A DNA stretch of 34,640 nucleotides from Nocardioidaceae bacterium (GTDB taxonomy: Bacteria > Actinomycetota > Actinomycetes > Propionibacteriales > Nocardioidaceae), in contig JAICXL010000024.1 in the NCBI GenBank assembly GCA_025980475.1, positions 1 to 34,640 of the forward strand, written 5' to 3'. The notes beneath the pieces were generated by a model. The model was not told the origin of the DNA. It searched no databases and saw only the letters and a program-made list of their open reading frames with translations. This document shows, piece by piece, positions 1 to 7,826 of the stretch (positions are counted from its first letter, which is position 1; each line of letters opens with the position of its first letter). The position numbers were made by a program, and so were the translations under genes.

Positions 1-304
<304 letters not shown>

Positions 305-322
305 CTGCGTGCTATCCCGCTC

Positions 323-682
323 TCAGTCCCAGTCCAGCCCGCCGCGACGCCAGACGTACACGTAGGCGACGAACACCGGCACGATGAAGAGGACCATCTC
401 GATGAACCCGAAAAGCGCCATCTGGTCGAAGGCCACCGCGATCGGGTAGAGGAACACGATCTCGATGTCGAAGACGATGAAGAGCATCGCGGTGATGTAG
501 TAGCGGATCGGGAACCTGCCACCACCCACCGGCTGCGGCGTCGGCTCGATGCCGCACTCGTAGGAGTCGAGCTTGGCCCGGTTGTAGCGCCTCGGTCCGA
601 CCAGGGTGCTCATCACCACCGAGAACACCGCGAACAACGCTGCCAGGACCAGCAACGCCAGGACCGGTGTGTAGAGCTCCAT
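323..682 (-). CDS. nuoA: NADH-quinone oxidoreductase subunit A
   Basis: Small membrane subunit of complex I, located at the junction of the peripheral and membrane arms near the quinone site. The 119-residue protein has three hydrophobic helices (about 7-28, 62-82 and 88-109). The conserved loop YECGIEPTPQPVGGGRFPIR includes the family cysteine, and helix 2 has the acidic FDIEIVFLYP motif. Length is normal for the family. The ATG at 682 is preceded by a good ribosome site (GAGGAGG, about 8 nt upstream). It is the first gene of the nuo operon and nuoB follows after 18 bp. A candidate Rex operator lies about 50-67 bp upstream, so expression probably follows the NADH/NAD+ ratio. Confidence 0.97.
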   Translation of the reverse strand: MELYTPVLALLVLAALFAVFSVVMSTLVGPRRYNRAKLDSYECGIEPTPQPVGGGRFPIRYYITAMLFIVFDIEIVFLYPIAVAFDQMALFGFIEMVLFIVPVFVAYVYVWRRGGLDWD

Positions 683-731
683 CCGACTGGCCTCCTCGCC
701 GCCGCTTCGTCAGGGGCGCAGGCTCGTGAGC

Positions 732-749
732 ATGTGAATCGCTTCACGA
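732..749. promoter_or_regulatory. Candidate Rex operator upstream of nuoA
   Basis: An inverted repeat reads TGTGAA-TCGC-TTCACG, matching the Rex operator form TTGTGAANNNNTTCACAA at 12 of its 14 specified positions. It lies in the 102-bp gap between menG and nuoA. The Rex repressor itself is encoded at 29050-29718. In Streptomyces, Rex is known to control nuo, rex-hem and cyd operons. The site and its match are seen in the sequence; function is inferred. Confidence 0.78.
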
Positions 750-784
750 ACCTTTGACCGACTCAGCATAGAGGCCCGGCCCGG

Positions 785-1507
785 TCAGCGCGAACCCGGG
801 CGGGGGTCATCCGTGACCTGTCTGGTGGCCCGATGCAGGGCCACGATCCCGCCCGACAGGTTGCGCCACTCAACGGCTTGCCAGCCGGCCCCGGCGATCC
901 GCGCGGCCAGCGCGGGCTGGTCGGGCCAGGCCCGGATCGACTCGGCGAGGTAGACGTAGGCGTCCGGGCTGGAGGAGACCGCGCGGGCGACCGGGGGCAG
1001 CGCGCGCATGAGGTACTCCAGGTAGGCGACGCGGAAAGGAGCCGCCGTCGGCGAGGAGAACTCGCAGACCACCAGCCGGCCCCCCGGACGGGTCACACGG
1101 TGCAGCTCCCGGAGCCCGGCGTCGGGGTCGACCACGTTGCGCAGCCCGAAGGAGATCGTGACGGCGTCGAAGGACGCGTCGGCGAACGGCAACCGGGTGC
1201 CGTCACCGGCGACGAACGGCAGGTGCGGAAGGGTGCGCTTTCCCACGCGAAGCATCCCGACCGAGAAGTCGCAGGGCACCACCGTTGCGCCGCGGTCCCG
1301 GAACGGCTGGCTCGACGTGCCGGTCCCGGCGGCCAGGTCGAGCACGCGCTCGCCCGGCTTCGGGTCCGCGGCCACCAGCACCTCGCGCCGCCAGCGGCGG
1401 TCCTGCCCGAGGGAGAGCACGTCGTTGGTGACGTCGTAGCGCCGGGCGACGTCGTCGAACATCGCCCGGACCTCGGCGGGCTGCTTGTCCAGGTCGGCGC
1501 GGGTCAC
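785..1507 (-). CDS. menG: Demethylmenaquinone methyltransferase
   Basis: Catalyses the last step of menaquinone synthesis, the S-adenosylmethionine-dependent C-methylation of demethylmenaquinone. The 240-residue protein shows class I methyltransferase motif I ([12 protein letters not shown], about 55-66), FGLRNV in the middle, [12 protein letters not shown], and the C-terminal UbiE/MenG signature [13 protein letters not shown]. Length is typical. The start is GTG at 1507. A TAGGCT box 7 nt upstream (1515-1520) and no Shine-Dalgarno sequence suggest a leaderless transcript. It diverges from menF, and menE, menC, menD and menA lie within 12 kb, which supports the menaquinone rather than ubiquinone role. 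The alternative symbol ubiE is also used. Confidence 0.95.
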   Translation of the reverse strand: MTRADLDKQPAEVRAMFDDVARRYDVTNDVLSLGQDRRWRREVLVAADPKPGERVLDLAAGTGTSSQPFRDRGATVVPCDFSVGMLRVGKRTLPHLPFVAGDGTRLPFADASFDAVTISFGLRNVVDPDAGLRELHRVTRPGGRLVVCEFSSPTAAPFRVAYLEYLMRALPPVARAVSSSPDAYVYLAESIRAWPDQPALAARIAGAGWQAVEWRNLSGGIVALHRATRQVTDDPRPGSR

Positions 1508-1514
1508 AGCGGCC

Positions 1515-1520
1515 AGCCTA
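1515..1520 (-). promoter_or_regulatory. Putative -10 box of leaderless menG transcript
   Basis: TAGGCT on the minus strand sits 7 nt before the menG GTG. That spacing would place transcription initiation at or next to the start codon, as in leaderless actinobacterial mRNAs. There is no purine-rich ribosome site in the gap. Confidence 0.55.
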
Positions 1521-1639
1521 GGGTGTCGCCGATGCGTCCACGTCCGCGACCAGGACGGGACCGGTTGGCCCTCCGGGCAGGTGCACGTCGATGAGGAGGT
1601 CGTCGCGTACTGGTCGTGAGACCCCTTCGCGGCCGGGGA

Positions 1640-1645
1640 TAGGCT
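1640..1645 (+). promoter_or_regulatory. Putative -10 box of leaderless menF transcript
   Basis: TAGGCT, the same hexamer as before menG, lies 8 nt before the menF GTG at 1654. It supports this GTG over an upstream in-frame ATG at 1591, which lies before the box and would add residues unlike the family N-terminus. Confidence 0.55.
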
Positions 1646-1653
1646 GGCTCCTC

Positions 1654-2916
1654 GTGACCAGCCCGAAGCCCGCCGACGAGGCGCCCGCCGGCCGACTCGT
1701 GGCCCGCTCCGTGGAGGTTCCCGACCCCGGACCGCTGCTGGACCTGCTCCCCGACGACAACCCGACGGCGTGGTTGCGGCGGGGCGAGGGCATCGTCGGC
1801 TGGGGCGCCGCGGCCCGCTGCCGCACGTCGGGCCCCGACCGGTTCACCGAGGCGTCCGACTGGTGGCGCGCCGTCGCCGCGCACGCCGTCGTGCGCGACG
1901 AGGTCGCTGTCCCCGGCTCCGGGCTGCTCGCCCTGGCCAGCTTCGCGTTCGCCGACCAGCCCGGCGACAGCGTCCTCGTCGTGCCCCGCGTGGTCGTCGG
2001 GCGGCGCGGCGACGCCTGCTGGGTGACGGTGGTCGGCGAGGACGAGCTCACGCCGACGCCGGACCTCACGGCCGCAGCGGAACCGACCTCACCCGGAGGG
2101 GTCGCGTTCGCCGACGGCGGGATCAGCGGTGCCGCGTGGGAGACCGTCGTCGCGCAGGCGGTGCGCCGGATCAACGCCGGGGAGCTGGAGAAGGTCGTGC
2201 TGGCCCGCGACCTGGTGGCCACCACCGACGAGCCGGTCGACGTGCGCTGGCCGCTGCGCCGGCTGGCGTCGCGCTACGACATGTGCTGGACCTTCCACGT
2301 CGACTCGCTCTTCGGGGCGACCCCGGAGATGCTCGTGCGTCGCGAGCGCGGGCTGCTGACCTCGCGCGTGCTGGCCGGCACGATCCGGCGCACCGGCGAC
2401 GACGCCCACGACCTCGCACTCGCCGCGACCCTGGCCCGGTCGTCGAAGGACCTGGAGGAGCACGAGTACGCCGTGCGGTCGGTCGCCGAGGCGCTGCGGC
2501 CCTACTGCTCGTCGATGAACGTGCCGGAGTCACCGTTCGTGCTGCATCTGCCCAACGTGATGCACCTGGCCACCGACGTGGCCGGAGTCGTGCACGACGC
2601 GAGCGGAGCCACCGTGCTCGAGCTGGCCGCTGCCCTGCATCCCTCTGCGGCCGTCGGTGGCACGCCGACGAAGGTCGCCGTGGAGATGATCGCGGAGATC
2701 GAGGGGATGGACCGCGGCCGCTACGCCGGACCGGTCGGCTGGATCGACGCCGCGGGCGACGGGGAGTTCGGCATCGCGCTGCGCTCCGGCGAGGTGCAGG
2801 GCAACCAGGTGCGGCTCTTCGCCGGCTGCGGCATCGTCGCCGACTCCGACCCCGCCTCCGAGCTGGCCGAGGCGCAGGCGAAGTTCGTGCCAGTGCGCGA
2901 CGCGCTGGCGGACTGA
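1654..2916 (+). CDS. menF: Isochorismate synthase
   Basis: Converts chorismate to isochorismate, the committed step of menaquinone synthesis. The 420-residue protein has the chorismate-binding fold in its C-terminal two thirds. It shows KVVLAR with the general-base lysine, [66 protein letters not shown] and the metal-binding end [20 protein letters not shown]. It could be confused with a salicylate or siderophore isochorismate synthase, but the adjacent menG and the menE-C-D cluster favour menaquinone. The GTG start at 1654 is chosen because the reading frame before it does not resemble the family and a promoter-like box directly precedes it. Confidence 0.93.
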   Translation: MTSPKPADEAPAGRLVARSVEVPDPGPLLDLLPDDNPTAWLRRGEGIVGWGAAARCRTSGPDRFTEASDWWRAVAAHAVVRDEVAVPGSGLLALASFAFADQPGDSVLVVPRVVVGRRGDACWVTVVGEDELTPTPDLTAAAEPTSPGGVAFADGGISGAAWETVVAQAVRRINAGELEKVVLARDLVATTDEPVDVRWPLRRLASRYDMCWTFHVDSLFGATPEMLVRRERGLLTSRVLAGTIRRTGDDAHDLALAATLARSSKDLEEHEYAVRSVAEALRPYCSSMNVPESPFVLHLPNVMHLATDVAGVVHDASGATVLELAAALHPSAAVGGTPTKVAVEMIAEIEGMDRGRYAGPVGWIDAAGDGEFGIALRSGEVQGNQVRLFAGCGIVADSDPASELAEAQAKFVPVRDALAD

Positions 2917-3180
2917 GGCGCTCGCGGTCACCGGGGCCACGGGCAACGTCGGTGGCCTGGTTGCCCATCTGGTGGCGGACCTCTCCCCCCGGCTGGTGGT
3001 GCGGGACGCGTCGCCGGCAATCGTGCGGGCTTCGACGTCCGGACCGCGGCGTACGGCGACGAGGCCGCCTCGGTGTCAGCACTGCAGGGCGTCGACGTGC
3101 TCTTCATGGTCTCGGCGGCGGGGTCGGCCAACCGTCGTCTCGAGCATCGGTCGTTCATCCGGGCCGCGGCCGTCCTGCGT
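2917..3180 (+). pseudogene. Decayed NmrA/QOR2-like NAD(P)-binding oxidoreductase fragment
   Basis: Directly after the menF stop, frame 2 reads ALAVTGATGNVGGLVAHLVA followed by SPRLVVRDASPA, a Rossmann dinucleotide motif of the NmrA/SDR-like quinone oxidoreductase family. From about 3023 the similarity moves to frame 1 (FDVRTAAYGDEAAS, LQGVDVLFMVSAAGSANRR, LEHRSFIRAA) and then stops at about 3170. There is no usable start codon, one frameshift, and only about 80 of the roughly 280 residues of an intact protein. The rest, to 3259, contains nothing I recognise. This accounts for most of the 343-bp stretch between menF and the metallohydrolase gene. Confidence 0.82.
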
Positions 3181-3259
3181 GACCCGGACGCGCACGTCCG
3201 GTCGTCCCGCTACCGTCCGCTCACGACACGCGCCGGCGGGATGCGGCCGGACGTCGTGG

Positions 3260-3898
3260 CTAGCCGAGATCGGTCCCGGGCGCGAGGCGGGTGTACCCCA
3301 GGCCACGCTCGCCGAGGAAGCGCTGCAGATGGCCGTCGGCGATGGCCAGGCCGGCGTTGCTGTAGACGGCGTCGTGGATGGCCAGTGACCGTGTGGCGCC
3401 GACGTCGCGGGCAAAGTCGACGCACTCCGAGACCTTCAGCCACGGGGCGCTGACCGGGAGCAGCAGCAGGTCGATCGGCTCGCCCGGGGTGGTCAGCGAG
3501 TCGCCGGGGTGGAAGACCGAGGTGCCCTCGACGTCGAGGAGGTAGCCGCTGTTGTCGAAGTGCGGCAGCTCGGGGTGGATGATCGCGTGCTTCTCCCCGA
3601 CGACCCGGACCGGGACACCGACATCGACACTCGCGCCGGGCGTCACGACGGTCACCCGCTCGGCGAGGTCGGGCGCATCGGCGCGGATCTTCGCCGCGAC
3701 CGCCTCGATCGTGAACACCGGCGCGTCGGTGGCGCGCAGATGATCGGGGTCGTAGTGGTCGGCGTGCTCGTGGGTGAGGAGTACGGCGGTCGCACCCTGC
3801 ACCGCCTGCCGGTCGGTGAACCCGCCGGGGTCGAGCACGACGACGGCGTCGCCGCTCTCGATGCGGACACATGCATGACCGAACTTGGTGATCCTCAT
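3260..3898 (-). CDS. MBL-fold metallohydrolase (UlaG/COG2220-like)
   Basis: A 212-residue cytoplasmic metallo-beta-lactamase-fold hydrolase. It starts MRITKFGHACVRIE and has the zinc motif THEHADHYDPDH (H43, H45, D47, H48). A later histidine region (HAIIHPELPHFDNSGYLLD), HPGDSL with the metal-bridging aspartate, and LLLPVSAPWLKVSE follow, as in the UlaG-like family. The substrate cannot be told from sequence. The ATG at 3898 is preferred over upstream in-frame starts because it begins the conserved strand and a TAGTTT box lies 7 nt before it. It diverges from the P450 gene with only 19 bp between start codons. Confidence 0.88.
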   Translation of the reverse strand: MRITKFGHACVRIESGDAVVVLDPGGFTDRQAVQGATAVLLTHEHADHYDPDHLRATDAPVFTIEAVAAKIRADAPDLAERVTVVTPGASVDVGVPVRVVGEKHAIIHPELPHFDNSGYLLDVEGTSVFHPGDSLTTPGEPIDLLLLPVSAPWLKVSECVDFARDVGATRSLAIHDAVYSNAGLAIADGHLQRFLGERGLGYTRLAPGTDLG

Positions 3899-3904
3899 GC
3901 GTGC

Positions 3905-3911
3905 GAAACTA
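3905..3911. promoter_or_regulatory. Overlapping divergent -10 boxes for the MBL and P450 genes
   Basis: On the minus strand TAGTTT (3906-3911) lies 7 nt before the MBL ATG. On the plus strand GAAACT (3905-3910), a weaker TANNNT match, lies 7 nt before the P450 ATG. The two boxes share five bases, so the 19-bp gap could hold both promoters only if they exclude each other. Spacing is seen in the sequence; promoter function is inferred. Confidence 0.45.
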
Positions 3912-3917
3912 CCCGCC

Positions 3918-5147
3918 ATGACCATCGAGGCGCCCTTCTTCGACCTCGGCGACCTGTCCTTCGACGTCGCCTCCGAGGACGTCCACGCCGCCCGTGAGAA
4001 GGACTGGTTCGTCCGCACCAACTACGGCATTGCGGTGCTCCGCTATGCCGAGGCGAGCGCGATCCTCAAGGACCGCCGCTTCCAGCAGGGCACCGCGAGG
4101 TGGCCGGAGCAGAACGGCGTGCACACCGGCCCATTCCAGGAGTGGTGGGGCAAGACGCTGCTGGCCCTCGAGGGCGAGGACCACACCAGGATCCGGCGGC
4201 TGCTCTTCCCGGCCTTCAAGCAGAGGCCGGTCGCCGCGATGGCGCCGCGGTTCCAGGCACTGGCGATGGAGCTGATAGACGGCTTCGCGCCGCGCGGCGA
4301 GGTGGAGCTGATCTCGGAGTTCGCCGAGCCCTACTCCTCCCGGGTGATCTGCGGGCTGCTCGGGCTGCCCGACGGCGAGTGGCCGCAGGTCGCGCGCTGG
4401 GCCGACGATCTGGGCAAGTCGTTCGGGGTGAACCTCAAGGCCGACCTGCCGCGCATCGAGACGGCGCTGGACGGGCTCCACGGCTACGTCAACGAGGTGG
4501 TCGCGGAGCGCGCCGCCCGTCCCACCGACGACCTGGTCAGCCGGCTCGTGGCGGCCCAGCAGGAGGCCAGGCTGTCCGCCGACGAGCTCGGGGTGGCGCT
4601 GGTGTTCCTGGTCTTCGCCGGGATGGAGACCACCCGCAACCAGCTCGGCCTCGCGCTGCGGACGTTGTTGGCCCATCCGGACCAGTGGGCGCTGCTCGCG
4701 CAGCGGCCCGAGCTCGGGCGCAACGCGGTCGAGGAGGTCATGCGGGTCAACCCGACGGTCACCTGGATCACCCGCGAGGCCGTCGAGGACGTCGAGCTCG
4801 AGGGCCTGCGCATCCCGAGGGGCGGCATCGTGCAGCTGCTGTCCCACGCCACCGGTACCGACCCGCGCGCGATGGCCGAGACCGGCTTCGACATCACCGC
4901 AGCGCGGCCGATGCACCTGGGCTTCGGCGGCGGGGTGCACCACTGCCTGGGACACTTCGTCGCGCGCATCGACATGGCGATCGCCCTGCCGCTGCTGGCG
5001 ATCCGGATGCCCAACGCAGTACCCGACGGGCCGGGTGAGTGGCTGCCGGCCTCGGGCAACACCGGGGCGATCCGCTTCCCGATCCGTTTCGACGCCGAGA
5101 CCCGGCATCCCGGGCAGATCGAGCTGCCGCCGCCGACGGCGTGGTGA
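3918..5147 (+). CDS. Cytochrome P450
   Basis: Soluble haem-thiolate monooxygenase of 409 residues. The I-helix oxygen-binding motif is FAGMETTRN, the K-helix ExxR is EEVMR (about residue 273), and the haem-binding loop is GFGGGVHHCLGHFVAR with ligand Cys343. Length and motifs are those of a typical bacterial class I P450 that depends on ferredoxin and ferredoxin reductase; neither partner is nearby. Substrate unknown. The ATG at 3918 begins MTIEAPFFDLGDLSF; in-frame starts at 3885 and 3897 would overlap the divergent MBL gene and are less likely. It ends 1 bp before the convergent antiporter stop, so the two genes have no separate terminator space. Confidence 0.94.
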   Translation: MTIEAPFFDLGDLSFDVASEDVHAAREKDWFVRTNYGIAVLRYAEASAILKDRRFQQGTARWPEQNGVHTGPFQEWWGKTLLALEGEDHTRIRRLLFPAFKQRPVAAMAPRFQALAMELIDGFAPRGEVELISEFAEPYSSRVICGLLGLPDGEWPQVARWADDLGKSFGVNLKADLPRIETALDGLHGYVNEVVAERAARPTDDLVSRLVAAQQEARLSADELGVALVFLVFAGMETTRNQLGLALRTLLAHPDQWALLAQRPELGRNAVEEVMRVNPTVTWITREAVEDVELEGLRIPRGGIVQLLSHATGTDPRAMAETGFDITAARPMHLGFGGGVHHCLGHFVARIDMAIALPLLAIRMPNAVPDGPGEWLPASGNTGAIRFPIRFDAETRHPGQIELPPPTAW

Positions 5148-5148
5148 G

Positions 5149-6999
5149 TCAGCCGCCGACCTGGTCGACGTAGCACCACCGCCAGTCCTCGTCTGCCTCC
5201 GCGGAGCGCATGACCGGATGGTCGGTCTCCTCGAAGTGGCGAGAGGCGTGCCGCTGCGGCGAGGAGTCGCAGCAGCCGACGTTGCCGCAGACCACGCACA
5301 TCCGCAGGTGCACCCAGCGGGAGCCCTCGGCCAGGCACGCGTCGCACTGGCCCAGGGTGTGCGGCTCGACCGGCGGACGCGGTCTGCGCAGGTGCTCGCA
5401 GTCGCCCTCGAGCACCACGGGCTCCGACGAGCCGCGGACCGGCGCCCGGTCCGCGGTGCGCTGCTCGAGCATGGACTCCTCGATGTCCAGCATCGCCAGC
5501 ACGTCCTGGATCACGTCGTAGGTGACCTTGCCGGAGTCGCGGATCTCCAGGACCCTGGCCCGCTCGGCGTTGATCATCTGCAGCCGGCGGCGGGCGTAGG
5601 TCTCGCTCGGGGTCTCCTCCTCACGGGGCGAGATCCGCTCCCACGCGGCGAAGTCGCGGCGGGCGAGCCGGTCCCGGATGGCGTCGTTGACGTCGTGCGG
5701 GTCGCCCTCGTCGAGCTCGTCGAGCCGCTTGAGGCCGGCGAGCGACGCCTGGTGCATGAGGTTCGCACGGGCGAGGGCGTCGGCACTCGGGTCCGGCGAG
5801 GGGACGTGGAGCCGCCTGGCCAGCCAGGGCAGGGAGAAACCCTGCAGGAAGAGGGTGCCGGCGGTCACCGTGAACGCGGCCAGCAGCAGCACGTCGCGGT
5901 GCGCGACGTCGAGCGGGATGACGAACGCAGCCGCCAGGGTGACCACCCCACGCATCCCCGCCCACCCGAGCAGCGCGCTGTAGCGCCAGTCGGGGATCTC
6001 GTGGCGGGTCCCGGTGCCGGGCCGGACCAGGAGGTAGCGGGCCGCGAACATCCACACGAACCGCAGGACGATCACGGTGAGCAGGGTGACGCCGCAGATG
6101 GTCAGCACGCGCTCGACGCCGACCCCCTGGCCGGTCAGGTGCGTGAGGATCGACTGGGCCTGCAGCCCGATCAGCAGGAAGACGGCGTTCTCCAGCACGA
6201 ACGCGATCGCCCGCCAGTTGGTCCTCGAGGCGATCCGTGACTGCGCCGACTGCAGCACCGGCGAGCGGTGGCCGAGGAGCAGCCCGGCGACGACGACCGC
6301 GAGGACCCCCGATGCGTGGATCGCCTCGGCCGAGACATAGGCCAGGAAGGGAGTGATGAACGAGAGGGTGCTGTCCATCAGGGGGTCGGTCAGGTGCTTG
6401 CGGACGTAGCCGAGCAGCAGGTAGGCGAGCCCGCCGACGGCGAGCCCGCCGCCTGCTGCCAGGAGGAACTGCAGCGCCACGTGCTGCCAGACGACCGCGG
6501 CGGCGAGCGCGGTGCGCAGAGCCACCAGCGCGGTGGCGTCGTTGAGGAGCGACTCCCCCTCGAGGATGGTGACCACCCGTCGCGGGAGCCCGATGCGCTT
6601 GCTGATCGCCGTCGCCGCGACCGCGTCCGGTGGGGCGACCACCGCGCCGAGGGCGAACGAGGCGGACCAGCCGAGGCCGGGCAGCAGCGCATGCACCACC
6701 GCTCCCACGCCGACGGTGGTGAACGCGACCAGGCCGACCGAGAGCAGCAGGATCGGCCGGCGGTTGGCGTTGAAGTCCACCAGGGAGGTCTGCACGGCGG
6801 CCGCGTAGAGCAGTGGCGGGAGGATGCCGACCAGCACCACCTCGGGCTCCAGCCGGATGTGCGGCACGAACGGCAGGTACGACGCCGCGATCCCGACCGC
6901 GATCAGCACGAGTGGACCGGGCACGTCGATCCGGCGCGCCAGCCAGGTGAAGGCCACGACGGCCGACACCAGGCAGACGAGGAGGAATGCGACGTGCAC
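5149..6999 (-). CDS. CPA1 Na+/H+ antiporter with C-terminal UBP-type zinc finger
   Basis: Integral membrane cation/proton exchanger of about 616 residues. Residues 1-400 hold about 12 membrane helices with the CPA1 signatures GAVVAPPDAVAATAISKRIG and EGESLLNDATALVALR, containing the essential acidic and Asn-Asp residues. A charged cytoplasmic linker follows (about 430-530). The last 80 residues are a UBP zinc finger: CEH, CDAC, CVVCGNVGCC, and the spaced histidines of RHASRHFEETDHPV. The start is ambiguous: GTG at 6999 gives VHVAFLLVCLVSAVV, directly entering helix 1, while an in-frame ATG at 7032 adds 11 polar residues. In eukaryotes UBP fingers bind ubiquitin C-termini; their bacterial role is unknown, so the finger may regulate the exchanger or bind a partner. 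Confidence 0.9.
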   Translation of the reverse strand: MHVAFLLVCLVSAVVAFTWLARRIDVPGPLVLIAVGIAASYLPFVPHIRLEPEVVLVGILPPLLYAAAVQTSLVDFNANRRPILLLSVGLVAFTTVGVGAVVHALLPGLGWSASFALGAVVAPPDAVAATAISKRIGLPRRVVTILEGESLLNDATALVALRTALAAAVVWQHVALQFLLAAGGGLAVGGLAYLLLGYVRKHLTDPLMDSTLSFITPFLAYVSAEAIHASGVLAVVVAGLLLGHRSPVLQSAQSRIASRTNWRAIAFVLENAVFLLIGLQAQSILTHLTGQGVGVERVLTICGVTLLTVIVLRFVWMFAARYLLVRPGTGTRHEIPDWRYSALLGWAGMRGVVTLAAAFVIPLDVAHRDVLLLAAFTVTAGTLFLQGFSLPWLARRLHVPSPDPSADALARANLMHQASLAGLKRLDELDEGDPHDVNDAIRDRLARRDFAAWERISPREEETPSETYARRRLQMINAERARVLEIRDSGKVTYDVIQDVLAMLDIEESMLEQRTADRAPVRGSSEPVVLEGDCEHLRRPRPPVEPHTLGQCDACLAEGSRWVHLRMCVVCGNVGCCDSSPQRHASRHFEETDHPVMRSAEADEDWRWCYVDQVGG

Positions 7000-7055
7000 C
7001 CGGTCATCATCGCCGAATCCGACTCGACTCATGGCGCGGCAGCGACCAGACTCAG

Positions 7056-7826
7056 ATGGTGAACACCTTCCTCGACCTGCACGTCCCCGGCTCGCCGTTG
7101 CTGATCCCGAACCCGTGGGACGTCGGGTCTGCCCGGCTGATGGAGTCGCTCGGCGCCCGGGCGCTGGCCACGACCAGCTCCGGGTTCGCAGCGACGCGCG
7201 GCCGGCCGGACGGCGGCGGCTCGCTCGACGACGTGGTCGCCCACTGCGCGGCGGTCGTCGCCGCAGTCGGCGTGCCGGTGTCGGCGGACCTCGAGGACGG
7301 CCACGCCCCGTCTGCGGAGGGCGTTGCAGCGACGTACTCCCGCGCGGCCGCGACGGGGCTGGCCGGTGCCTCGATCGAGGACTGGTCGGGTACGACGACC
7401 TATCCCCTGGCCGAGGCCGCCGAACGGGTCGCCGCCGCACGCCACGCGGCCCCTGACCTGGTGCTGACCGGCCGGGCCGAGGGCTACCTGCACGGCAACC
7501 CGTCGCTGGCGGACGCGATCGAGCGGCTGCAGGCCTATGCCGAGGCCGGCGCCGACGTCCTCTACGCGCCGGGCCTCACCGACCTGGAGGAGATCCGCAC
7601 GCTGGTCAGGGAGGTGCCCCGCCCGGTGAACGTGCTGCTGCGGCCGGGGATGGCGGTGGCCGACCTGGCCGACGCCGGCGTCGCACGGATCAGCGTCGGC
7701 GGCTCGCTGGCCTGGGTCGGGTGGGGTGCGACCGTTGCCGCGACGCGGGCGTTCCTCGACGGTGGGTCCGGCTGGCTCGAGGCGTCCGGACAGGGCCGCG
7801 AGGCGGCTGCGCGGGTGATCGGGTGA
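7056..7826 (+). CDS. Isocitrate lyase/PEP mutase family protein
   Basis: A 256-residue TIM-barrel enzyme of the phosphoenolpyruvate mutase/isocitrate lyase superfamily. Recognisable parts are LLIPNPWDVGSARLMESLG, GFAATRGRPDG, the metal-site strand VPVSADLEDG, ASIEDWSG, VLTGRAEGYL, GADVLYAPGL and PVNVLLRPG. The isocitrate-lyase catalytic cysteine loop (KKCGH) is absent, so it is unlikely to be a true isocitrate lyase. Oxaloacetate decarboxylase-like or C-C lyase activity is possible but not assignable. It diverges from the antiporter, and its stop abuts the AraC-DinB stop with no gap. The start is ATG at 7056; GTG at 7059 is equally possible. Confidence 0.85.
   Translation: MVNTFLDLHVPGSPLLIPNPWDVGSARLMESLGARALATTSSGFAATRGRPDGGGSLDDVVAHCAAVVAAVGVPVSADLEDGHAPSAEGVAATYSRAAATGLAGASIEDWSGTTTYPLAEAAERVAAARHAAPDLVLTGRAEGYLHGNPSLADAIERLQAYAEAGADVLYAPGLTDLEEIRTLVREVPRPVNVLLRPGMAVADLADAGVARISVGGSLAWVGWGATVAATRAFLDGGSGWLEASGQGREAAARVIG

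Noticed and set aside
1521-1639. Minus-strand frame reading [20 protein letters not shown] before menG
   Set aside because: It looks protein-like, but there is no start codon near, its stop is formed by the menG -10 box, and it lies in the menG-menF divergent promoter region. About 34 codons is too short to support in GC-rich DNA.
5035-7062. Long plus-strand open frames opposite the antiporter gene
   Set aside because: They are Arg/Gly/Val/Gln-rich antisense readings of the antiporter with no domain, typical of high-GC codon bias.
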